Of a stretch of DNA of 64,000 bases, positions 27,662 through 35,420 are shown piece after piece. This DNA is from JANMCE01 sp031410595 (GTDB lineage Bacteria > Actinomycetota > Acidimicrobiia > Acidimicrobiales > Ilumatobacteraceae): NCBI GenBank assembly GCA_031410595.1, contig JANNZM010000153.1, positions 1-64,000 of the forward strand. The letters are read 5' to 3'. The position numbers and the translations under genes are program-made. Every line of letters begins with the position of its first letter. The first letter of the stretch is position 1. The notes under the pieces are model-generated. The model did not search any database and had not been told where the DNA came from. It saw nothing but the letters and a program-made list of their open reading frames with translations.

Positions 27662-27765
27662 ATCACCACTGCTATCACATGGGAAATCGGGCCACTGGCT
27701 AGCGGACACAAGATGCAGGCAAGAATGATATAGATCGATACGATATAAACTGATATGATAATGAC
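27662..27765. promoter_or_regulatory. AT-rich divergent promoter region between GH3 and ATPase genes
   Basis: The 104-bp gap has a markedly AT-rich core (about 27725-27762) with repeated GATAT/ATGATA elements, unlike the surrounding GC-rich DNA. It is likely to hold back-to-back promoters for the GH3 and ATPase genes. No clean inverted repeat was found. Confidence 0.35.
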
Positions 27766-29220
27766 ATGATCTTGTCGAATCACCCGAAACCGAGCGACGT
27801 GTTTGGTCGGCAACGTGAGTGGGATCTGTTGATCGACCATCTCGTTGGCGAACGAGTGGGGTCCCAGCTGGCAATCGTTCTCGGACGACGACGTCAGGGG
27901 AAGTCATCACTGCTCGACCGTGCCGCACTGGCCACGGGGGCGTTGTACTGGGAGGCGGCGCAGCAGTCACACCAGCAAAATCTTGCCGCGTTCGGCGAGG
28001 CATTGGGGCGACACGTCGGCGCGCCGGCAGCGCTCAGCTTCAGGGATTGGACCGAAGCACTCGCCGCACTCTTCTCACAAGCGTCGCCACTGGTGCTCTT
28101 CGATGAAGTGGGCTACCTCGTCGAGACCGCACCGGAATTTCCGTCCCTGCTCCAGCGATACTTCGGGCCGCAGGCCGAGCGGAATGGAACCGCCCGCGTG
28201 GTCTTGTGCGGTTCGGTCGTTGCTCAGATGACCAAGCTTCTTGCGGTCGATGCTCCTCTTCGTGGACGCCACCATGTGGTAATCGATGTCCAACCGTTCG
28301 ACTACCGCTCGGCTGCCGAGTTCTGGGGCCTGAGCAGCAACCCCGACGCGGCGTTCCGGTTGCACGCGCTCGTGGGTGGCACTCCGGCTTACCGCCGATT
28401 CGCTGGCGGCCACACGCCTGAGCGCGGGAATGTCGACAAGTGGGCGACGAAGTATCTGCTCGATCCGGCATCGCCACTGTTCCATGAGGGACAACTGCTC
28501 GTGTCGGACGACCCAACGCTCGTCGACAAGTCGCTCTACTGGGCGGTGCTCGGCGCTGTCGCCGATGGCAACGCCAGCCGCGGTGGGATCGCCAAAGCGA
28601 TTGGACGTACGTCACCCGCGTTGGCGCAGGCTATCGACGTTCTGGCTGGCGGTCGGTGGATCGAGCAGCGACGCGATCCCTTTCACTCGCGAGCCACGAC
28701 CATCGCGCTCACCGACCCGATGCTGCGCACCTACCGAGTTCTGATCGCCCCAGAGCGCGCCAGGCTTACGGCTGGCCGAGCGGCCGATGTGTGGGCTGAT
28801 GCGCAGCCGAATTTGGCTCGACGAGTCCTCGCCCCGCACCTCGAATGGATGGCGAACGATTGGATAATTCGGTTTGCGTCGGCCGACACCGTCGGCGGTG
28901 CGGTCCGATCATCGACACCGGGGGTGCTTCGTCCGCGAACCCAACCCTGGCAGATCGACATTGTCGCACTAGCCCCCGATCGCCAAGACGTCGACCGGGT
29001 CACCGCGATCGGCGAAGTCAAGGCAACCCGGGAGTCCGTGGGAGTTCAAGAGCTGGGCCGGCTCGATCAAATCGCCGCCGCACTTGGCGACCGAGGTGCG
29101 CCGCTTGTCAAACGAGTATTAGTGGCCCGAGCCGGCTTCACCGCCGAACTCGGTCGCGAAGCCCGCCGACGACCCGATGTCGAACTCGTTGACCTCGCTC
29201 GCCTCTACACCGGCGAATGA
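27766..29220 (+). CDS. AAA-type ATPase with C-terminal DUF234 nuclease-like domain
   Basis: The 484-residue product has an N-terminal archaeal-ATPase domain with Walker A GRRRQGKSSLL (about 41-51) and Walker B PLVLFDEVGYL (about 108-118). The SGSVV-like sensor segment is LCGSVVAQM. A DNA-binding winged-helix region (about 245-330) follows, and DUF234 ends the protein. The latter contains IDIVALAP then IGEVKAT, matching a PD-(D/E)XK nuclease core (Asp...Glu-x-Lys). Such proteins occur in archaea and bacteria, often near mobile elements; the function is unknown, with DNA or toxin-related activity suspected. Confidence 0.8.
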   Translation: MILSNHPKPSDVFGRQREWDLLIDHLVGERVGSQLAIVLGRRRQGKSSLLDRAALATGALYWEAAQQSHQQNLAAFGEALGRHVGAPAALSFRDWTEALAALFSQASPLVLFDEVGYLVETAPEFPSLLQRYFGPQAERNGTARVVLCGSVVAQMTKLLAVDAPLRGRHHVVIDVQPFDYRSAAEFWGLSSNPDAAFRLHALVGGTPAYRRFAGGHTPERGNVDKWATKYLLDPASPLFHEGQLLVSDDPTLVDKSLYWAVLGAVADGNASRGGIAKAIGRTSPALAQAIDVLAGGRWIEQRRDPFHSRATTIALTDPMLRTYRVLIAPERARLTAGRAADVWADAQPNLARRVLAPHLEWMANDWIIRFASADTVGGAVRSSTPGVLRPRTQPWQIDIVALAPDRQDVDRVTAIGEVKATRESVGVQELGRLDQIAAALGDRGAPLVKRVLVARAGFTAELGREARRRPDVELVDLARLYTGE

Positions 29221-29239
29221 ACAAACCCACCACGACGCG

Positions 29240-29432
29240 CAACGAGCTCGGCAGCAGTACCCCACATCCACTTCGGGGCGATGGTGTCGGCACCGCGGAA
29301 TGGCACGTCGGGCAGACCTGGCGGAAATAGTGAAAAGCATCCGATGTGAAACACGAAACGAGCGCGTCGTAGTCGGCCGCGTTGCATGCGTCGAAATCGC
29401 AGCGGATCAACGATTCGTAGGATGCCTTTACC
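29240..29432 (-). pseudogene. Decayed copy of the NTF2-like gene
   Basis: Read on the minus strand, this stretch encodes YESLIRCDFDACNAADYDAL then VSCFTSDAFHYF, almost identical to residues 4-35 of the protein at 25336-25818. After a one-base deletion in a CCC run the reading continues in another frame with PPGLPDVPFRGADTIAPKWM. The start codon is also lost through a one-base deletion. Similarity ends near the codon for residue 65. It is therefore a broken paralogue of the intact NTF2-like gene, in the same orientation, 3.6 kb away. Confidence 0.8.
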
Positions 29433-29439
29433 CTGCCGC

Positions 29440-30849
29440 TCAGACTTTGACGTAGTCGTAGTCGACGGGTTTAGCGTGAATGCCGACTTGCGGTGGGGCC
29501 AGCCATCCGGCCATCTCGCCCGGTTGTTGCACGCCGACCATGAGGCCCTCGACGTACGCTCGATCCTGGGCCGTCGGTAGCCAGTTCTGCATGTTGGACC
29601 GCCACGTGGCGGGGTCGATGAGCTTACCGTCGGGGGTGACGCTGCGGCCTTTGAACGTGCCGACCGAACGGTTGAAACCAACGTGAGGCAATTCCAAAGA
29701 CATCCCCACCTCGGCGAGCGACCGGTTCCAGCGGTCAACACCTTTTTGGCAGTCGGCTATGTAGTCCTCTCGCAGGGTTTCGTTGAGGGCCGACAACTCG
29801 GAAGCGTCTCGTTCCCCGATGCCGTCGTCGGTGCAGTGGGGCACCATGCGTGTCGAACCCTGCAGTCGATGATCGTCGTCGCGACGTTCTTCGTGGAAGC
29901 GACCCTTCAATCCGGCCGCGTAGTAGTTGGCGGCGTTGGTGGAGGTCTCGGCGCCGAACAGGTCGAGCGAAACCGTGTAGTGGAAGTTGAGATACTTCTG
30001 CAGGAGCGCCACATCGATGCCGCCATGTGAACGCAGATCGGCGGTGTTGTGCTTCTTCATCAACTCAACGGTGCGATCGACCACACGTGCGATGCCGGAC
30101 GCACCGACGAACATGTGGTGCGCTTCTTCTTTCAACATGAAATCACACGTGCGCGACAAAGGATCGAACGCTGATTCGCGTAGCGAGGCCAACTGGAACT
30201 TTCCGTCTCGATCGGTGAAGTAGGTGAACATAAAGAACGACAACCAGTCTGGTGTCGGCTCGTTGAACGCACCGAGTATGCGCGGCTTGTCACTGTCGCC
30301 CGAGTGACGCTCCAACATCTCGTCGGCCTCATCACGTCCGTCGCGCCCGAAATAACGATGCAGCAGATACACCATGGCCCACAGATGCCGGCCTTCCTCT
30401 ACGTTGATCTGGAAGAGGTTGCGCATGTCGTACAAACTCGGCGCCGTGAGGCACAACGCTCGCTGCTGTTCAACCGACGCCGGTTCAGTGTCACCCTGCA
30501 CCACGACCAGACGCCGAAGTTCCGACCGATACTCGCCGGGCACGTCCTGCCACACGTCTTGACCCCTGTGGTCACCAAACGCGATCTTGCGGTCGGGCTC
30601 TTGATCAGCCAGAAACACGCCCCACCGGTAGTCGGGCATAGGCACATGATCAAAGTTGGCCCAACCCTGCTGCCCGACGGAGATTGCGGTGCGCAGATAC
30701 ACGGGATTGTCCTTGAAGGCCACCGGACCCTGGGCACGCCACCAGTCGATGAACTTCGGTTGCCACGACTCGAGTGCCCGCTGCAAACGACGGTCACCAG
30801 CAAGGTCAACGTTGTTGGGGATCCTGGCGTTGATGTCCACGAGTGACAT
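29440..30849 (-). CDS. boxB: Benzoyl-CoA 2,3-epoxidase, oxygenase subunit BoxB
   Basis: The 469-residue product matches BoxB throughout: IPNNVDLAGDRRLQRALESW near the start, the di-iron ligands in NVEEGRHLWAM and LKEEAHHMF, and LGAFNEPTPDWLSFF. BoxB is the oxygen-activating di-iron subunit that epoxidises benzoyl-CoA. It needs the reductase BoxA, which is not in the window. ATG 30849 is chosen over GTG 30858 because the GAGAG ribosome site would be too close to the latter. It follows boxC by 5 bp on the same transcript. Confidence 0.93.
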   Translation of the reverse strand: MSLVDINARIPNNVDLAGDRRLQRALESWQPKFIDWWRAQGPVAFKDNPVYLRTAISVGQQGWANFDHVPMPDYRWGVFLADQEPDRKIAFGDHRGQDVWQDVPGEYRSELRRLVVVQGDTEPASVEQQRALCLTAPSLYDMRNLFQINVEEGRHLWAMVYLLHRYFGRDGRDEADEMLERHSGDSDKPRILGAFNEPTPDWLSFFMFTYFTDRDGKFQLASLRESAFDPLSRTCDFMLKEEAHHMFVGASGIARVVDRTVELMKKHNTADLRSHGGIDVALLQKYLNFHYTVSLDLFGAETSTNAANYYAAGLKGRFHEERRDDDHRLQGSTRMVPHCTDDGIGERDASELSALNETLREDYIADCQKGVDRWNRSLAEVGMSLELPHVGFNRSVGTFKGRSVTPDGKLIDPATWRSNMQNWLPTAQDRAYVEGLMVGVQQPGEMAGWLAPPQVGIHAKPVDYDYVKV

Positions 30850-30854
30850 AGCGA

Positions 30855-32519
30855 TCACACTCTCTTTCGGTCAAAGTTCGGACGAGAACCGGTGCCGAAG
30901 CGAAGGAGCGCTCCTTCGGGACCCACGGCATTCGGGCGTTGAAAGATCCAGTTCTGCCAGGCCGTGAGCCGAGCAAAGATTTTGGTTTCCATGGTCTCAG
31001 GACCAACGAACCGGAGGTTTGCTTCCATGCCGATAAGCGCATCGGGAGAGAAGCTGTTGCGTTCCTCCAACATCACCCGCACCTCGTCGTCCCAGTCGAT
31101 GTCATCGAGCGCAAACGTAACCAGTTCGGCAGCAACAGCCTCAACGGCATCGAGGTCGACGCCAACGTGGGCGACGGCAGCTTTGTACACGTCATCACGA
31201 CCCCAAAAGCGAGTGCGAAGCCTGGACACACCATTGGACATCGGGTGCTGACCGTTGTTCGCGTCGGTCAGTCGAAGCAGTGGTGCAGGCCGGTCGTCGC
31301 CTTCGCGTTGTCCGTCGAGCATGAACGAACGATCGGCCGCCAGCACCAGTTCAGCCAGCACGCCAACGAAACAACTTCCGGGCTCAATGAGCGTGACCAG
31401 TGTTCGCGATGACGCATCCAACCGTTTCAACGTTCGGGTCCACTGCAGACGCACTTCACGCACCAGCCAATCACTGTGATCGAGCAGCACCACTTCGGCC
31501 GCCTCCACTGCTGCCCCGTCGCCCACGGTCGTAAGCACCCACGTGCCGATCTCGGGCTCGTTGAACCGGAGGTGCAGGATGATGTAGTCAAGCTCGAGCA
31601 CACAACGCAGCAACCAGGCGTCGGACCCGGCGGTCAACAGCTGCAAAGCCGTCGCTGGTTGCTCACCCTGCGGGCCTCGGATGGTGAACCGGGCCGTGCC
31701 GACAGCACGATCGAGGGCGACGTCGACGCAGGTCGAAGTAACGGAATCGCCATTGACGATGACGCTCTGGCCGAAGGTGGGCAACGTGATGCCGGCGCTG
31801 TCGGGGCGGTCACTGCTGGCCGCCCGGGCCATCGCACGACCGTGCACGACCTGGTCGAATGTCGACTTGGGGGCCACGGCATCTACCAGGCCCCAGTCGA
31901 GCGCCTGTTGGCCTCTGATGCCTTCGGTTCGCGTGGAGAACACGTCGGCCAGGTCACGCCGAACGAATCGTTTGTCGACCACCCGTGTCAGCCCGCCGGT
32001 ACCCGGCAGCACCGCAAGCAGCGGCACCTCCGGCAACGACACTGCGGATGACCTGTCATCGATCAACACGATCTCATCGCAGGCCAACGCCAACTCGTAG
32101 CCTCCTCCCGCTGCCGTACCGTTCACTGCGGCGATATAGGTCTGACCCGAGTTGGCGGTGGCGTCTTCGATGCCGTTGCGCGTTTCGTTGGTGAACTTGC
32201 AGAAGTTCACCTTGTGCCCATGCGTGGAGGTGGACAGCATCTGGATGTTTGCGCCGGCGCAGAACACCTTGTCTATCCCGCCGGTGACCACCACGACCTT
32301 CACTTCGGGATGCTCGAAGCGCAGGCGCTGCACGACGTCGTGCAGCTCAATGTCCACGCTGATGTCATACGAGTTCAACTTGAGTTCGTAGTCCCGTCGC
32401 CAACCAGCGTCAGGCGTCACCGCCATCGTGAGGGTGGCCATCGGTCCGTCACAGGCAACACGCCAATGCTTGTACGCGGTTGGATCGGTGCGAAAGCTTA
32501 GGATCTGGTTGTCACTCAT
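30855..32519 (-). CDS. boxC: Benzoyl-CoA-dihydrodiol lyase BoxC
   Basis: The 554-residue length equals that of known BoxC. Two crotonase-like halves are visible. The first has VTGGIDKVFCAGANIQML, AVNGTAAGGGYELALACDEI and PLLAVLPGTGGLTRV. The second has LVTLIEPGSCFVGVLAELVL. BoxC opens the 2,3-epoxide/dihydrodiol ring of benzoyl-CoA, giving 3,4-dehydroadipyl-CoA semialdehyde plus formate. The start overlaps the stop of the PhyH gene by 4 bp. Its neighbours define a box operon. Confidence 0.93.
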   Translation of the reverse strand: MSDNQILSFRTDPTAYKHWRVACDGPMATLTMAVTPDAGWRRDYELKLNSYDISVDIELHDVVQRLRFEHPEVKVVVVTGGIDKVFCAGANIQMLSTSTHGHKVNFCKFTNETRNGIEDATANSGQTYIAAVNGTAAGGGYELALACDEIVLIDDRSSAVSLPEVPLLAVLPGTGGLTRVVDKRFVRRDLADVFSTRTEGIRGQQALDWGLVDAVAPKSTFDQVVHGRAMARAASSDRPDSAGITLPTFGQSVIVNGDSVTSTCVDVALDRAVGTARFTIRGPQGEQPATALQLLTAGSDAWLLRCVLELDYIILHLRFNEPEIGTWVLTTVGDGAAVEAAEVVLLDHSDWLVREVRLQWTRTLKRLDASSRTLVTLIEPGSCFVGVLAELVLAADRSFMLDGQREGDDRPAPLLRLTDANNGQHPMSNGVSRLRTRFWGRDDVYKAAVAHVGVDLDAVEAVAAELVTFALDDIDWDDEVRVMLEERNSFSPDALIGMEANLRFVGPETMETKIFARLTAWQNWIFQRPNAVGPEGALLRFGTGSRPNFDRKRV

Positions 32520-33292
32520 GAGCGTAGGGCCGCCGTATGCAGGGCGGTCACCGCAGTGAAATCGCGATGGTGTTGATGATCGGGACGACGGAATGACGTC
32601 TGGCGGTTTTGGGTCGGGTTCAAAATGAGCGAGAAGATGCGGCGCGGCCACGGCGACATGTTGGGCGGCGAGCCGTGCACCATGGTGTCGCCAAAGATGA
32701 GCGCGGTACCCGGCGGGCCCTTCGGCGACACCAGGCCGCCTTGCTCAACAAGCCGACCGACGATGTCAGGCTGCACCGTCCAGAGTGGGTAGCTCGTGGT
32801 GACCGTATCGAGCGAGGTGGCCGCTGGACCGTCGCGATGCGAACCGGGGATGAAAACGAGCGGGCCGTTAAATTCGTTGACCTCGTCCAGGAAGATGTGC
32901 AGGTTGAGCGCCAGGGGTTCGGGTACGCCGTCTTCGTGATGATGGGTGGCGAAGTCGTAGTGCCACTGCCACTGCTCACCCGTGAAGGCCTCCTTCGCGT
33001 TGACTTTCACCTGCTGGACATAAAGCTCGTCATCGCCGAGGAGCTGCTGCGCCGGTTCCACCAATCGAGCGTCTCGCACGAGATCGGCGAACAGTTCATC
33101 GCGCCGGTGCAGCCCCATAGCGGTTCGTACCACGTCGCTTGAACGCTCACGGAAGTTCTCCGCACAACGTTCGCCGAACAAGCGGGGCAGTCGAGCATCG
33201 ATCGCACCAATCTCCTCCCCGGAAAACAAGTTGGGCAATACGAGCAACCCGTCTCGATAAAAGGTTTCAACTTGCTCAGACGAAAGCCTCAT
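32516..33292 (-). CDS. Phytanoyl-CoA dioxygenase (PhyH)-family Fe(II)/2-oxoglutarate enzyme
   Basis: The 258-residue product has the facial triad of PhyH enzymes: HYD (WQWHYDFA) and a distal His in DTMVHGSPPN. LALNLHIFLDEVNEFNGPLV and FIPGSH complete the jelly-roll pattern. These enzymes hydroxylate small molecules or acyl-CoA thioesters with O2 and 2-oxoglutarate. It is first in the operon and overlaps boxC by 4 bp, so its job is probably tied to aromatic acyl-CoA breakdown. A substrate such as a benzoyl-CoA derivative is inference only. Confidence 0.85.
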   Translation of the reverse strand: MRLSSEQVETFYRDGLLVLPNLFSGEEIGAIDARLPRLFGERCAENFRERSSDVVRTAMGLHRRDELFADLVRDARLVEPAQQLLGDDELYVQQVKVNAKEAFTGEQWQWHYDFATHHHEDGVPEPLALNLHIFLDEVNEFNGPLVFIPGSHRDGPAATSLDTVTTSYPLWTVQPDIVGRLVEQGGLVSPKGPPGTALIFGDTMVHGSPPNMSPWPRRIFSLILNPTQNRQTSFRRPDHQHHRDFTAVTALHTAALRS

Positions 33293-33355
33293 ATCGCCAG
33301 GTTAGCCGTCGGACCCTTGCTTACAGATGGACCTTGTGCGAACATGTGTTCGGTG

Positions 33356-34540
33356 ATGACCGCATCGATCCTCCACGCTGATCTCGACTCGTTCTACGCG
33401 TCGGTGGAACAGCGCGATGATCCGGCCCTGCGAGGGCGACCGGTGATCGTGGGCGGCGGGGTGGTGCTGGCCGCCAGTTATGAGGCGAAGGCCTACGGCG
33501 TGCAAGCCGCCATGAACGGACTGCAGGCGCGGCGCCTTTGCCCGCATGCCGTGGTAGTTCCCCCGCGCATGCAGGCCTACACCGAGGCAAGTCGAGCCGT
33601 GTTTGCGGTCTTCGCCGACACCACTCCCCTGGTCGAGGGTATCTCGATCGATGAAGCGTTTCTCGATGTCACCGGCCTTCGACGCATCGCCGGCACACCG
33701 ACCGAAATTGCGGCAAAACTGCGGACCGCCGTGCTGGACCGGGTGGGTCTCCCAATCACGGTGGGTGTCGCCCGAACCAAGTTTCTCGCCAAAGTCGCCA
33801 GTGGCGTCGGCAAGCCCAACGGTCTGCTCGTCGTGGAGCCTGACGACGAGTTGGCGTTCCTGCATCCGCTTCGGGTCGAGCGGCTCTGGGGCGTCGGCCC
33901 GGTCACCTCCGAGACGCTCCGCTCACATGGTATTTGCACCGTGGGCGAGGTCGCCGAGCTCACCGAAGCTGCGTTGGTTGCGATGCTCGGCCCAGGCAGC
34001 GGCCGTCACCTGCATGCACTCGCCCACAATCGTGACCCTCGCCCGGTGCAGGTAGGCAAGCGGCGCAAGTCCATGGGTGCGCAGTGCGCGCTCGGCCGTC
34101 GACCGAAGACCGCCGACGCGGTCGATGCCACCCTTGTCACCCTGGTGGACCGCGTGACAAGGCGCATGCGCGATGTCTCACGGGTCGGGCGCACTGTGGA
34201 GTTGCGTCTGCGGTTCAACGACTTCACCAGTGTGTCGCGTTCCCGCACGATGTCGGAAGCAAACGCCCACACGCGCACCATTTTGTCGGCGGCTCGGGCA
34301 CTCTTGCAGGCAGAGCAGCCACGCATCGATAGCGACGGCATCACACTGATCGGCGTGGCCGTCTCCAACCTCAGCGATGAACGGGCCGTACAACTTGCGC
34401 TCGCGTTCGACCGTGGTTGCGACGACGCGCTCGACTCGGCCCTCGACGCCGTGCGGGCGAAGTTCGGCGCAAACGCGATGAGCCGCGTGGTCCACCTGGG
34501 TCAAGATCAGGGCTGGTCCATGCCAATGCTGCCCGACTAA
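33356..34540 (+). CDS. dinB: DNA polymerase IV (Y-family)
   Basis: The start ATG 33356 gives MTASILHADLDSFYASVEQR, the usual opening of DinB; ATG 33344 is an alternative. The 394-residue product has the catalytic acids in HADLDSF and SIDEAFLD, the finger motif GGGVVLAASYEAKAYGV, and a C-terminal little-finger domain (residues about 235-350). It performs translesion synthesis and is normally induced by DNA damage, but no clear LexA box is visible in the short gap to the divergent PhyH gene. Confidence 0.92.
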   Translation: MTASILHADLDSFYASVEQRDDPALRGRPVIVGGGVVLAASYEAKAYGVQAAMNGLQARRLCPHAVVVPPRMQAYTEASRAVFAVFADTTPLVEGISIDEAFLDVTGLRRIAGTPTEIAAKLRTAVLDRVGLPITVGVARTKFLAKVASGVGKPNGLLVVEPDDELAFLHPLRVERLWGVGPVTSETLRSHGICTVGEVAELTEAALVAMLGPGSGRHLHALAHNRDPRPVQVGKRRKSMGAQCALGRRPKTADAVDATLVTLVDRVTRRMRDVSRVGRTVELRLRFNDFTSVSRSRTMSEANAHTRTILSAARALLQAEQPRIDSDGITLIGVAVSNLSDERAVQLALAFDRGCDDALDSALDAVRAKFGANAMSRVVHLGQDQGWSMPMLPD

Positions 34541-34566
34541 CCACAAGCCGAGCACCCCGAGAGTGG

Positions 34567-35322
34567 CTACGACGCAGAGAGTTTCTCCAACCATGACCAG
34601 GTGACCGGACCACATTGGCCATCCACCACCATGGCAGCATCGAAGTAGGCCTTCACGTACCACTGGAACAAGCGGACGGCGATATCGGTCAACTCGCTGA
34701 ACGTGCCGTTGGCGTTGAGTTTCCCCATCGAATGGGCACCGACCGAAAGCAGCAGATGCTGCATCTTTTCGACCGACGCGCCTTTGGCACCAAGTTGGAT
34801 GTAGGGATGATCGGGGTCCTTGGCCGGCGTGACCGGTGCCGCTGCAGGCGGTGCCGCCACCGACGCCGCTCCGTACTCCACCCCGGGGATCAACCCTCCC
34901 TGGGTCCAGGTGCGTCCGGCCGCCTGGCCTTGCACAACGCCCCACTTGGTGCCCATGGCCTCGACTGTGGACCCGTTGCCGAGCGAGAAGCCGACGTGAC
35001 CCTGCGCCGGGTGATCGTTGGCGTCCACGGGGTCGACGGGCGCGCCGTTGGCATCCCGATTGGTGAAGAGCAATGCGCCGCGTGTGCGGATTGCTTCATC
35101 GACCGACAGCACCCTCGCGTACTGGCGGCAGTGCACGTACTGGATCCAGGAACCATCCGGCATCTCGGGCTGCACAGCGAGCCGATGGCACGCCCACTGC
35201 ACGAGTTCCGAGCAGTCAAAGGTGGACGGGCTCGGGTCGTCGAGATTCACTTCGACACCGAAAACGTATGGCTTGCCGATCTGGGCCGAAGCTAACTGGA
35301 GAAGCTGGTCAACGTTTGCCAT
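34567..35322 (-). CDS. NlpC/P60-type hydrolase with peptidoglycan-binding domain, no signal peptide
   Basis: The 251-residue product begins MANVDQLLQLASAQIGKPYV. The NlpC/P60-like catalytic cysteine is at 37 (TFDCSELVQWAC) and the histidine at 109 (QGHVGFSLGNG). A Pro/Ala linker (about 155-168) leads to a peptidoglycan-binding domain (about 175-248) ending VDGQCGPVTWSWLEKL. There is no signal peptide or transmembrane segment, unlike housekeeping NlpC/P60 proteins; this resembles phage endolysins. A strong ribosome site (GGAAGGAAG) precedes ATG 35322. It is divergent from the TIR gene. Confidence 0.75.
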   Translation of the reverse strand: MANVDQLLQLASAQIGKPYVFGVEVNLDDPSPSTFDCSELVQWACHRLAVQPEMPDGSWIQYVHCRQYARVLSVDEAIRTRGALLFTNRDANGAPVDPVDANDHPAQGHVGFSLGNGSTVEAMGTKWGVVQGQAAGRTWTQGGLIPGVEYGAASVAAPPAAAPVTPAKDPDHPYIQLGAKGASVEKMQHLLLSVGAHSMGKLNANGTFSELTDIAVRLFQWYVKAYFDAAMVVDGQCGPVTWSWLEKLSAS

Positions 35323-35420
35323 TGGTTCTTCCTTCCCTTTACTGCCTCATATCTGTACTATCGATATAGGTTCAGGAAATTGTCAAGAGATATTCGTTGT
35401 TCAAACGATCTGAGGGATCC

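Noticed and set aside
27720..27765. A clean LacI/TetR operator in the AT-rich gap
   Set aside because: The GATAT elements repeat but do not form a convincing inverted repeat.
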